A stretch of 12,280 nucleotides of DNA from CAZGRP01 sp964527995 (GCA_964527995.1 CAZGRP010000092.1:1-12280); one strand, 5' to 3'; positions 1-7,314 are shown, counted from the first letter of the stretch. The notes: generated from the sequence alone by a model not told the origin. Numbers and translations: made by a program.

Positions 1-13
1 ATCCTGCCCCGAT

Positions 14-1105
14 TCAGAAGCCCCCGACGCGGTCCCGCAGGTGTTCAATCTGCCCTTCCTTCCCCATCACGATCAGCACATCGTCCGTCTGCAGCACGGT
101 TTCTGCAGGCGGATTGACGACCAGAGGCTTACCCCTGGGCCGATAGGCTACGACCAGGGCGCCAGTCTGCTCGCGAATTCGGCAGTCACGAATGGACTTG
201 CCGATGATGGGGCTACCCTCGCAGATGTGCACCTCCTCCAGCCGCAGTTCCAACTCATCTCCATGCATCATGACATCCAGGAAATTCACGACTTCGGGAC
301 GAATCAGGACCGACGCCATGCGCCGGCCACCGATCTCACTCGGCGAGATCACCCGATTGGCTCCGGCGCGCAGAAGCTTGCGCTCGGCGCTTTCACTTGT
401 CGCTGTGGCCACGATGGTCAGTTTCGGATTGAAGCCGCGCGCCGTCAAAACCACGTAAACGTTGTCCGCATCCTGAGGCAGAGCCGTGATCAAGCCGTGC
501 GCCCGCTCGATTCCGGCCTTCTTCAGCACCTCATCCTCTGTGGCATCGCCATACAAGACAAGCACCCCATCCTGTCTGAGCCGTTCGATCTTGTCGGGGT
601 CTTTGTCGATGACCAGGAAGAGGATGCCCGATCGTCGCAGCTCGTGTGCGGCGTGGGCACCGTTCTGCCCGTGTCCACAGAGGATGATGTGGTCCCTCAG
701 GCTTTCGATATCCCGTTCCATTCTGCGCTCCCGAAAAAGATCCTGCAACCTCCCCTCGATCAGCAACGCTGCAAGATTGCCAACCCCGTACCCCACCGTC
801 CCGATGCCAAAAAGGATCAAGAAGATCGTGAAAAGACGGCCGGCCTCCGAAAGCTGGCGCACTTCACCAAAGCCGACCGTAGTCAACGTGATGATGGTCA
901 TGTAAAGAGCATCAATGACCGGCCAGCGTTCGATGATCACATACCCAATAGTGCCAGCGACCATGACCACGGCCAGGGCGATGAGCGTGAGCCGGAAGCG
1001 GCGCGCGATTGCGCGTCGGGTCTGTGCCGCCGGCTCGTGTGGAAGAGGCAGGACGTAAGGCGGTTTGGACTGAATCGGCGGTTCCCTCCCAAGGTTCGTT
1101 TGCAC
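14..1105 (-). CDS. Two-TM potassium channel with RCK (TrkA-N/TrkA-C) regulatory domain
   Basis: Predicted inner-membrane K+ channel of the MthK/Kch type, gated by ligand binding to a cytoplasmic RCK domain. Seen in the 363-residue translation: a first membrane helix at about 40-58, a pore loop carrying the selectivity filter TVGFGE (76-81), and a second helix at about 90-116. A Rossmann-type RCK-N domain follows, starting near 138 with the nucleotide-binding loop GHGQNG (144-149) and an acidic IDKDP strand end near 165. A TrkA-C-like domain fills the last 80 or so residues. The filter has Phe for Tyr and Glu for Asp relative to TVGYGD, a common variant. The start is uncertain: the GTG at 1105 has no good ribosome-binding site, while a GGGAGG lies a few codons inside and would suit a start before the first helix. 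The gene follows the terminator at 1204-1241, so it is probably its own transcription unit. Family assignment is firm; ligand and ion preference are inferred. Confidence 0.93.
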   Translation of the reverse strand: MQTNLGREPPIQSKPPYVLPLPHEPAAQTRRAIARRFRLTLIALAVVMVAGTIGYVIIERWPVIDALYMTIITLTTVGFGEVRQLSEAGRLFTIFLILFGIGTVGYGVGNLAALLIEGRLQDLFRERRMERDIESLRDHIILCGHGQNGAHAAHELRRSGILFLVIDKDPDKIERLRQDGVLVLYGDATEDEVLKKAGIERAHGLITALPQDADNVYVVLTARGFNPKLTIVATATSESAERKLLRAGANRVISPSEIGGRRMASVLIRPEVVNFLDVMMHGDELELRLEEVHICEGSPIIGKSIRDCRIREQTGALVVAYRPRGKPLVVNPPAETVLQTDDVLIVMGKEGQIEHLRDRVGGF

Positions 1106-1203
1106 GCTTACGGAAGGCTGCGCTTACCGACGTGCCCGAAAAACGGGTGGAAAAAAGTTAACACTTCTCATTGAAAAAGCAAAGCCAAAGCCCGGGCATG
1201 TCC

Positions 1204-1241
1204 AAAAAAAAACGCCCCGCCAAAGAGGGCGCGGGGCGTTT
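1204..1241 (-). terminator. Rho-independent terminator
   Basis: On the minus strand an 11-bp perfect GC-rich stem (AAACGCCCCGC pairing with GCGGGGCGTTT) encloses a 10-nt loop and runs into an unbroken run of nine T, shared in part with the stem base. On the plus strand the same hairpin is followed by only three T, so it acts mainly on leftward transcripts. It lies about 195 nt beyond the stop of the DUF3179 gene and about 100 nt before the potassium-channel gene, which separates the two transcription units. Confidence 0.9.
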
Positions 1242-1299
1242 CATGATGGAGGAGGTGATGGGAATGATGGATGTCTGCGTCTGACTTTGATCGATTTCT

Positions 1300-1397
1300 G
1301 CCGCCCTGACCATCCGTTGGCGGCCTGGTCCTGTTGGCTATTCGCCCGCGCCGAAGCCTCGTTGCACCCGGCGCGAAAATTTCGCTCGCAGGGCGGC
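1300..1397 (-). ncRNA. Possible structured RNA or structured 3' UTR ahead of the terminator
   Basis: The 193 bases between the DUF3179 stop (1435) and the terminator hold no convincing ORF but do hold nested complementarity. An outer 9-bp perfect inverted repeat (1300-1308 with 1389-1397) closes a 98-nt region. Inside it are a 7-bp stem (1347-1353 with 1369-1375, 15-nt loop) and a 5-bp stem (1308-1312 with 1326-1330) that competes for one base of the outer stem. On the minus strand this would be a branched RNA ending in the intrinsic terminator at 1204-1241. I compared it from memory with riboswitch classes including c-di-GMP-I, c-di-AMP, cobalamin, SAH, TPP and FMN and with 6S RNA, and saw no convincing match. 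It could be a small RNA, a processed 3' UTR, or chance pairing in GC-rich DNA. Confidence 0.25.
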
Positions 1398-1434
1398 CAA
1401 TTGCTTGTCCCTATTCCCGGTGCTCCCGGAGGAT

Positions 1435-2481
1435 CTACTTCTTCACTCCCCAGACACGGGTTTTAGGGAAAAAGTTGCGCCAGGCGAACCAGAAGACCTG
1501 CGTCTGAAAAACCCGCTTCAGGGCTTTCCCGGCCAGGGGTCCCTCAAGGGCTTGACCACTGACAGCGTTCCATCGGGTGCCGGTTTCTTCGTCTACGATC
1601 TCGACAGTGGAGTCGCTCCCCGACGGACGGAACGTGAGAACCTGGTCACCAACCGTGCGATAATAGGCGTAGGCCGTACGCCCCTTTGGGGAGTAGGCCA
1701 CGACGATCGGCTGCTTGCCCACCTCATCGTTGACGACCGGTGTGTTCTCCATACGCTTCAGCGGGTAGGCAGCCTGATGCTTGTCACCCACTCGGACGCC
1801 GAGAACCACTTCTTTCCCCCCCACCACCTTATCCGGGTTCCGCGTTCCGAAGATGCCCATTCGATTCGGATCGTCGTCGTAGCTCTTGTAACTGGAACGG
1901 AAGACGCGCCGAGGCTTTTTCAGGACGCGCGTATTCGGGTACGCGTTTTTCCATTCTTCCCATGTGGTCTGCACGGATGGAACGACGGTCAACTTGCTAT
2001 TCTTCAACTTACCCTTGATGGCCTCGCCGGTGACGTGGCTCCACAGGCTGCGGGTCTCACGGTCGTACATCACCAGGGCATCCTGCCACAGCTTCCCGGA
2101 AACGCCGAAGGTCAACTCCTTGCCATCGATCTTGCGGACATACACGATGCCCGTATAGCAAAGCGGTCACCAGGTGACGGCAATGGGCACGCCGTGCAGC
2201 ACGTCGTTGACGATTTCGTGTCGGTCCAGGTGCCAGGCGGAATATGCGCGAGCTTCATTTCCGTCCACTATCCCGATGACCATCTCGTTCGGGTGCATGA
2301 ACCGGTTCGCGGTTTTGGCGTCTACAAACTCCGGATTGTCGATCGCCGGTATGGCATCAAAGGGCAGCACCGTGTACATCGGCTTGCCTTTTACACGTTC
2401 CATCTGCTGCGCCGATACCGCCCCAGGACTCGTCACGCCAAGGAGCAGCAGAATTGCAAGACTGCGTGTCCAAATGCTCAT
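1435..2481 (-). CDS. Secreted DUF3179-family selenoprotein (in-frame TGA = Sec105)
   Basis: One 348-residue protein, readable only if the TGA at 2167-2169 is decoded as selenocysteine. A DUF3179-type N-terminal half (VIGIVDGNEARAYSAWH, then NDVLHGVPIAVTW) runs straight into TGA and then PLC; the family normally has CPLC here, so the product reads U105-P-L-C108. The downstream half continues in the same frame for 243 codons to a stop at 1435. The start at 2481 is chosen because GAGGT precedes the ATG and the product begins with a signal peptide: W4-T-R6, a run of hydrophobic residues 8-16, and a likely cleavage after V-S-A24. The protein is an internal duplication: residues about 75-200 and 235-345 align, with S264-P-K-G267 in place of U-P-L-C. 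C108 is the only cysteine, so Sec/Cys is the sole redox pair. A periplasmic or lipid-facing thiol/selenol role is inferred; DUF3179 has no established function that I know of. It lies 89 bp after comEC and is probably cotranscribed. The alternative, a nonsense-mutated pseudogene, fits poorly. Confidence 0.86.
2135..2153 (-). promoter_or_regulatory. Candidate bacterial SECIS hairpin
   Basis: Counting in mRNA from the base after the UGA, nucleotides 14-20 (CGGGCAU) pair with nucleotides 26-32 (AUGUCCG) through seven consecutive pairs, one of them G-U. They enclose the five-base loop CGUGU. The loop starts 20 nt after the UGA and has G in its second position. This fits the bacterial SECIS pattern as I know it: an apical loop with G in the first two places, about 16-37 nt from the codon, on a stem of at least 4 bp. 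It lies inside the coding sequence, as bacterial SECIS elements do, and would be bound by SelB. Confidence 0.72.
2167..2169 (-). other. Selenocysteine UGA codon
   Basis: This TGA is the only interruption of the frame from 2481 to 1435. It is preceded by codons for I-A-V-T-W and followed by P-L-C-Y-T-G. In DUF3179 proteins the same context is V-T-Y-C-P-L-C, so the TGA sits exactly where the first cysteine is expected. A random nonsense mutation would be unlikely to land on that one codon. Confidence 0.85.
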
Positions 2482-2570
2482 GTGACCTCGCTGAATTGAG
2501 GATTGCAGAGTGCATCTCAGTGGCTTTAAGCCAGTTAACATTCACGAGCCAGGGCCTATTCCCCCGGCGA

Positions 2571-5000
2571 TCAGCGGGCTCGCCACATTCGAAGGCCGTC
2601 GGAGCGAATCACCACAGCGCCCGCCTTGTCCGTCCGCAGCACCATCGCCCCGCTCTGGCGCAGTCGCTGCAAGGGTTCCTCATCCGGCAGTCCATAGGTA
2701 TTGATCTCTCCGACGGAGACGACGGCAAACCGGGGACGTACGCTGCGCACCAGCGCGGACGAGGTGGAGGTGCGGCTGCCATGATGGCCAACTTTCAGCA
2801 CGGCGCTTCGCAGAAAAGGACCGTAACGCACAAACTGCCGCTCGGCCCCCTTCTCGGCATCACCGGTAAAGAGAACGCCCTGGTGGCCGTAACGCAGCTC
2901 GATGACGACCGAGCCCTCGTTCAGATTCAGTGCGCCGTCGCTGGCTTCGCTGCGCACAAATGCATCAGTGGGATGCAGCACAAACAGGCGCACCGGATCG
3001 AAGCCGGGGATCTCCTCGCCCCTGTGAACAAACCGCAACGGAATCTTCAGGCTGTCGGTGAGGGTGAAGATTTCGTGAAGCGTCTCGCTTTCTACTCTCT
3101 GAGCCGGGCCGTAGACAACGCCGACATCCAGCTTGCGAAGAATCGAGGCCAAGCCACCGTAGTGGTCTTCGTGCGCGTGGGTGAACACGACCGCGTCCAG
3201 GCGGCCGACGCCGTGTCGTCTCAGGTAGGGCAGGATCGTGCTCTCGCCCGCGTCACCACCCTGCCAGCGCCGGCCAGCGTCGACGAGGAGCGTCTTTCCA
3301 GTCGGGGTCCTCACCAGGGCGGCATCCCCCTGGCCGACGTCGAAGAAAACAATCTCGAGTCGAGGCTCTCTGAGGGCCGCCCGCCAGACGCCGAGATTCA
3401 CAGCCAGGAGCACGACGACAAGCGCCACCACTCTGGCCCTGCGCAATCGCCAGGCCGCCAGCAGGATGAGGCCGCCGGCAAAAAGCCCGGCATGTACCAG
3501 GCTCGGACGCGGGTACTCTACGGCGGCCATGGGCAGGTGCCCGCTGAAGTCTACGACTCTGAGCACAGCGGTAGCGCAAAGATGGGACGCTTCCCAGTAG
3601 AGGTCGGCGATGAACGGCCAAATCGGCGTCAGGATCAGTGCCGTAGCCGCGAACCCGACGACCAGAAAGACCAGCGGAATGACCAGCAGGTTGGCCAAAA
3701 GCCCGACCAGCGGGATTCGACCGAAATAGAACGCGGAAAGAGGCAGGGTGCCCAACTGCGCCGCCAGAGAGACAGCGAGGAGAGCGAGCGTGTAACGCCC
3801 CACTGCATGGCGCCGGATGGTGCGCAACGGGCCCAGGAATAGCAACTGCTCCAGCGGGCGGTAAAAGAACACGATGCCCAGCACCGCCGCGAAAGAGAGC
3901 TGAAAGCTGGCCTGGAAAAGCGCCAGCGGGTTGAGGATGAGGATCACCAGGGCTGCCAGAGCGAGTGTGTTGGTGACCGGGGTTCGCCGCTGCAGGTCGT
4001 GCCCGATGAGAAGCAAACCGCCCATCACCGCGGCGCGGACCACAGACGGGCGCACGTTCGTCAGATAGACGTAGAGGAACAGCACCAGCAGGGTCAACAG
4101 CGTACGCACTGTGGGAGGCAGACGGAGCAGGGTGAAGATGGCAAAGCAAACCAGAATCACAAAGCCCACATGCAGACCGGAAACGGCAAGCACATGGATC
4201 ACTCCGCTGCGGGCAAATCCCTGGCGCGTTTCTTCGGGCAGACCGCCGCGCTCGCCGAGGACCAGACTCTGGATCAAGGCGCCCTCGGTTCCTCCGACCT
4301 TCTGGAGGATGGTCTGCGCCATCCAATCCTTGAGAGGGTAGATCCCTTCCCGTAACAGCCACCAACCGCCGCCCTTCTGCACGAGCTGAATCCGGTCCCT
4401 GCGGTAGACGGAAAGCGTCGCCGTAATCCCTTCGGCCAGAAGGAAGCGCCGGTAGTTGAACCCGCCCGGATTGCGGCTTGCACGCGGCCGCCGTAGCCGT
4501 CCGACGACTCGGATGAGGTCGCCGTAAGCAACACCCGGTTGAAAACCCGAGACTCGTACCAGAACTCTTCCCTGGGTCGGGCGCCACGTTCCTGCCCGGA
4601 ATACACGGCGGGCATCGAGATCGACAAGTGTGCGCCTGCCTCGCCGCTGGGGATAGCGGCACACCAGGCCTTCGACCACGGCGCGCTCTGAAGCGGCATA
4701 TCGGGAGACGTCTGTGGGCGGCGGATTCGCAGCAAGATGCGTCCACAGTGCGGCACTTGCCACGAGACCAAGGAAAAGGACCGCCTGGGACAAGGCAGCA
4801 AAACGGTCGCTGTGCCAGAGACCGAGCCCGATGCCGGCAAGAAGCACGGCGGACAAGGCAAGCGCAGCGAGCGGCAACCGCGTCGTCTCGCCGAGGACGA
4901 TCCCGGCGATGTAGAGGAAGACGATTTTGACCGCGGGTGGAACAGACCGGAGAAGCGAATCGGAGCGGACAGTAGCAGCGGAAGGAGCGAACTCCCCCAT
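2571..5000 (-). CDS. comEC: ComEC/Rec2 family DNA internalization protein
   Basis: Inner-membrane channel that carries single-stranded DNA into the cytoplasm during natural transformation. The 809-residue product has the full family architecture: N-terminal helices plus a DUF4131-like soluble domain (to about residue 220, including the R-N-P-G-G-F-N-Y-R-R stretch), the multi-helix competence domain (about 230-520, with the diagnostic HVLAVSGLHVGF), and a C-terminal metallo-beta-lactamase-like domain. That last domain begins with FFDVGQGD near 550 and has THAHEDHYGG near 606, with VGHHGS and a final strand further on. The ATG at 5000 is preferred over the GTG at 5045 because GGGGGAA lies just ahead of it. 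It starts 183 bp after the agmatinase stop and ends 89 bp before the DUF3179 selenoprotein. No other competence gene is in the window, so a role in transformation is inferred from family only. The frame is intact and the length is normal. Confidence 0.96.
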   Translation of the reverse strand: MGEFAPSAATVRSDSLLRSVPPAVKIVFLYIAGIVLGETTRLPLAALALSAVLLAGIGLGLWHSDRFAALSQAVLFLGLVASAALWTHLAANPPPTDVSRYAASERAVVEGLVCRYPQRRGRRTLVDLDARRVFRAGTWRPTQGRVLVRVSGFQPGVAYGDLIRVVGRLRRPRASRNPGGFNYRRFLLAEGITATLSVYRRDRIQLVQKGGGWWLLREGIYPLKDWMAQTILQKVGGTEGALIQSLVLGERGGLPEETRQGFARSGVIHVLAVSGLHVGFVILVCFAIFTLLRLPPTVRTLLTLLVLFLYVYLTNVRPSVVRAAVMGGLLLIGHDLQRRTPVTNTLALAALVILILNPLALFQASFQLSFAAVLGIVFFYRPLEQLLFLGPLRTIRRHAVGRYTLALLAVSLAAQLGTLPLSAFYFGRIPLVGLLANLLVIPLVFLVVGFAATALILTPIWPFIADLYWEASHLCATAVLRVVDFSGHLPMAAVEYPRPSLVHAGLFAGGLILLAAWRLRRARVVALVVVLLAVNLGVWRAALREPRLEIVFFDVGQGDAALVRTPTGKTLLVDAGRRWQGGDAGESTILPYLRRHGVGRLDAVVFTHAHEDHYGGLASILRKLDVGVVYGPAQRVESETLHEIFTLTDSLKIPLRFVHRGEEIPGFDPVRLFVLHPTDAFVRSEASDGALNLNEGSVVIELRYGHQGVLFTGDAEKGAERQFVRYGPFLRSAVLKVGHHGSRTSTSSALVRSVRPRFAVVSVGEINTYGLPDEEPLQRLRQSGAMVLRTDKAGAVVIRSDGLRMWRAR

Positions 5001-5048
5001 CGTGGTTCCCCCGAAAGGGTGGGTCAATCCCTCGATATTGGGCACCGG

Positions 5049-5092
5049 GCGTCAAAGCCAGGTGTCAGGCATCACGTATCATCAGGCGTCAC
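5049..5092 (-). repeat. Degenerate heptamer cluster (GYRTCAN) in the comEC upstream gap
   Basis: The gap between the comEC start and the agmatinase stop contains five near-copies of a 7-base word, read on the plus strand: GCGTCAA (5049), GTGTCAG (5062), GCATCAC (5069), GTATCAT (5076) and GCGTCAC (5086). Three are in direct tandem. CAGGTG near 5060 and CACCTG near 5091 also form an inverted pair, so the block could fold. The rest of the gap shows nothing recognisable. Function is unknown; it may be a low-complexity intergenic repeat. Confidence 0.4.
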
Positions 5093-5183
5093 CTGCCTGA
5101 GACCCGCCATTCTCGAAGGCAAGAAGCCTGACCATGGTACAAACCTTGAAACCAGCCACCAACCCCGGTTCAGCACGCGGGGT

Positions 5184-6173
5184 TCAGGTCGGGTGCACGC
5201 CGTGTTCGGCGGTATTCCCTTTCGCCTTCCTTCGTCGAGCGACGATTTCGGCCAGAACACACAGTATCTCGTACATCATCGTGGCGCCAACGAGTGCAGT
5301 ATTCCCCGAGGGGTCGAAAGGCGGCGACACCTCGACCACGTCGCCGCCGATCAGGTCAAGACCGCGTAGCCCCCGCAACAGCATCTGTGCCTCGAGAGGC
5401 GTCATCCCGCCAATTTCTGGTGTCCCAGTACCGGGAGCGAATGCCGGATCGAGGGCATCTACATCGAAGGAGATATACGTGGGACCCTCCCCAACTACAC
5501 GCCGAGCCTCAGCGATCACGGCCTCCACGCCTAGTTTGGTAAACTCCTCAATGAAGATGATGCGTACGCCAGACTCGAGAGGATACGTCCAACCTTCCTC
5601 GGAGTTCTGGGCTCCACGGATACCAATTTGCACTGTCCTTTCAGGGTCAAGGAGACCCTCCTCGATCGCCCGTCTGAAGGGGGTGCCATGAGTCAATCTA
5701 CATCCCATTTCCTCATCGAAACAATCCGTGTGAGCATCGATGTGCACCATGCCCACGGGCCTATCTTCAGCAATCGCGCGCAAGATCGGCAGACTGATCG
5801 AATGGTCGCCTCCCGCGCTCAATGGCACCACCCCTGCTGCCCACACTTTGCGGTAAAACTCCGTAATCTCGGCATGGCAAGCCGCAAGGTCAAAGGGGTT
5901 TGTGAAAGGAACATCGCCCATGTCAGCCACACGGCAGAGGTGATAGGGGTTCACCCTGGTCACATGGTGGATGGCACGCGTGAAACTCGACATGTTGCGT
6001 ATTTCTCGTGGCCCATGACGTGGGCCCGGCCGATTTTCTGTCCCCCCATCGTATGGAACACCGATGAGTGCAATATCTACCTTCGACGGATCGCGAACAA
6101 GCGGTGCCCGCATGAAGGTCGCAATTCCAGCATAGCGTGGTAAGGACTCACCGGGACGAGATTCTTTCTTCAT
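5184..6173 (-). CDS. Agmatinase-like ureohydrolase
   Basis: Manganese-dependent hydrolase of the arginase/agmatinase superfamily, cytoplasmic, predicted to release urea from a guanidino compound. All metal ligands are present in the 329-residue product: H124 in GGDHS, D146/H148/D150 in DAHTD, and D237/D239 in SFDVDALDP. The start at 6173 follows GGAGG by 8 nt; an upstream in-frame ATG at 6206 has no such site. Agmatine to putrescine plus urea is the default call. However, the N-terminal P-R-Y-A-G-I-A-T-F-M-R stretch and the length resemble guanidinobutyrase and guanidinopropionase as much as classical SpeB, and the guanidine hydrolases share this fold, so the substrate is open. It begins 51 bp after the coaE stop and lies two genes from a decayed second member of the superfamily. 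Superfamily membership is near certain; substrate is not. Confidence 0.92.
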   Translation of the reverse strand: MKKESRPGESLPRYAGIATFMRAPLVRDPSKVDIALIGVPYDGGTENRPGPRHGPREIRNMSSFTRAIHHVTRVNPYHLCRVADMGDVPFTNPFDLAACHAEITEFYRKVWAAGVVPLSAGGDHSISLPILRAIAEDRPVGMVHIDAHTDCFDEEMGCRLTHGTPFRRAIEEGLLDPERTVQIGIRGAQNSEEGWTYPLESGVRIIFIEEFTKLGVEAVIAEARRVVGEGPTYISFDVDALDPAFAPGTGTPEIGGMTPLEAQMLLRGLRGLDLIGGDVVEVSPPFDPSGNTALVGATMMYEILCVLAEIVARRRKAKGNTAEHGVHPT

Positions 6174-6224
6174 GCATGGATCCTCCGATGCCGAGCACTG
6201 CTGCACACTGCGACTCCCGGCCAG

Positions 6225-6827
6225 CTATCCGGCGCGCTGCAGTAGCCATTGATGCAGCTCCGCAATCCTGACCTCAAGGTCCTGGAGCGAGCCGTCGTTC
6301 CTCACCACGTAGTCCGCCCGCGCTTCTTTCTCCTCCAGGGGCATCTGTGCATTCATTCGCTGGAGAACCTTCTGGCGCGACAGCCCGTCACGTTTCCGCA
6401 GCCACTTGATGCGGCGCTCCAAAGGGGCTGTCACAACCACGACGACGTCCAGCGTGCGGTCCATGCCCGACTCGTAGATGAGGGCCGCCTCGACTCCGGC
6501 GATACGGGCTCCCCTGTCTGCAGCTTCCTGGAATCGGCGCTCGACCTCATGCTGCACCGCCGGATGAATGATGGCGTTGATGCGCTCCCGCGCCTCGGGA
6601 TCACGAAACACCAGGCTGCTGAGGCGCTCGCGATTCAGAGACCCATCGGACAGGTAGACATCCGGCCCGAAGGCGGCGACGAGCTTTTCGCGGATCTCGG
6701 GGAGGGTGTTGGTCAATTCCTTGGCGAGTGAGTCAGCATCGATCACGAGAACGCCGCGGCGGCGGAGACCTTCACTGACCATGGTCTTGCCGCAACCGAT
6801 ACCGCCGGTGATGCCAAAGCATAGCAT
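6225..6827 (-). CDS. coaE: Dephospho-CoA kinase
   Basis: Catalyses the last step of coenzyme A synthesis, ATP-dependent phosphorylation of the 3'-hydroxyl of dephospho-CoA, in the cytoplasm. The 200-residue product has the usual family length. It shows the P-loop GGIGCGKT (8-15), the DAD motif at 30-32, the lid-region pattern of a P-loop kinase and the conserved H-P of IIHPAVQ. The ATG at 6827 shares its A with the TGA of the upstream arginase remnant (TGATG), and AGGGGG lies 5-6 nt ahead, so initiation can be coupled or independent. Dephospho-CoA kinase is essential in most bacteria, which may explain why this junction stays intact while the upstream gene has decayed. Assignment is firm. Confidence 0.97.
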   Translation of the reverse strand: MLCFGITGGIGCGKTMVSEGLRRRGVLVIDADSLAKELTNTLPEIREKLVAAFGPDVYLSDGSLNRERLSSLVFRDPEARERINAIIHPAVQHEVERRFQEAADRGARIAGVEAALIYESGMDRTLDVVVVVTAPLERRIKWLRKRDGLSRQKVLQRMNAQMPLEEKEARADYVVRNDGSLQDLEVRIAELHQWLLQRAG

Positions 6828-7309
6828 CAGTTCCCCCTACGCGAAACGGCCGTCGTCACGAGTTGCACGGTAAGCTCCAAAGCTGCCAGCGTTTTCCAAC
6901 AACGGCCCGTTGGTGCCGCGAGAGCCATGCCATCCAGGAATCCGCTGGCTGTTGTTTCCCGCCTGTTGAAACCGCCGTGAGCATCGAACCAGGCGACGCC
7001 CACTTCCGCTGACTCAAGTGCAGCAACGGTTCCCAAGGAGCTGATGCAATTCCCCGCGAGCACAAGAGGAACGTCGCCCTCTCTCGCGGCGTTCCTGATG
7101 CGCGCTGCAAGCAATCGATTCAGTTCGAAGGCGGTGGCTATCTCGGTGTGAAAAGGACTTCGCGATTCGATGAGATCGACGAGAGCGTCGTGGCCCAGGG
7201 CGCGAAGGGATTGATCAACTCCGGCTTTCGCCAGATGTTCAGGTCCAAGCCCCATGCGGGTGGCCCGGTGTCCTGAATCGTAGGGCAGCAGGAGAATCTG
7301 AACTCTCAT
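6827..7309 (-). pseudogene. Truncated arginase-family protein remnant
   Basis: A 160-residue ORF that matches only the N-terminal half of an arginase-family ureohydrolase (members are about 270-300 residues). Seen: the opening strand V-Q-I-L-L-L-P-Y-D-S-G, the GPEHL segment, LAGNCISSLG, and the WFDAHGGFN plus SGFLDGMAL block. The later D-x-D metal site is absent. The retained metal motif is also damaged: DAHGGF has Gly where the third ligand Asp normally sits (DAHGDF). The last 20 residues look unlike the family. In the +1 frame the same DNA encodes AYRATRDDGRFA followed by TAG at 6837-6839, which resembles the family's C-terminal end and is correctly placed before the coaE ribosome-binding site. 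I infer an internal deletion of about 120 codons with a frameshift. It starts 5 nt after the toxin stop, with no clear ribosome-binding site. A functional short homologue is possible but less likely. Confidence 0.75.
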
Positions 7310-7314
7310 TTGGG

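Noticed and set aside
1134..1147. Small CCCG/CGGG hairpin ahead of the potassium-channel gene
   Set aside because: Only four base pairs and no terminator-like tail; likely chance.
1242..1434. Match to a known riboswitch or to 6S RNA
   Set aside because: No conserved core of any class that I can recall lines up; kept only as a low-confidence structured-RNA candidate.
2521..2533. TGGCTTTAAGCCA palindrome upstream of the selenoprotein gene
   Set aside because: Short, with a single central base and no hairpin loop or T-run; too weak to call an operator or terminator.
2167..2541. Separate 124-residue protein ending at the TGA, plus a second 236-residue protein from 2145
   Set aside because: They share one frame, are separated by seven codons encoding P-L-C-Y-T-G-I, and together make one complete DUF3179 protein; the GTG at 2145 has no independent start signal and would begin inside the fold.
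2454..3842. 462-codon plus-strand ORF, and other long plus-strand ORFs such as 41-1174 and 1405-2499
   Set aside because: They are antisense shadows of comEC, the potassium channel and the selenoprotein; their translations are rich in His, Arg, Gln and Pro with no recognisable domain, as expected in GC-rich DNA.
5001..5045. ComEC start at GTG 5045
   Set aside because: No ribosome-binding site precedes it, whereas GGGGGAA precedes ATG 5000; the extra 15 residues have no family counterpart that I recognise.
3253..5055. 600-codon minus-strand ORF in another frame of comEC
   Set aside because: It overlaps comEC entirely, its translation is Arg/Pro/Cys-rich low-quality sequence, and comEC has full family motifs.
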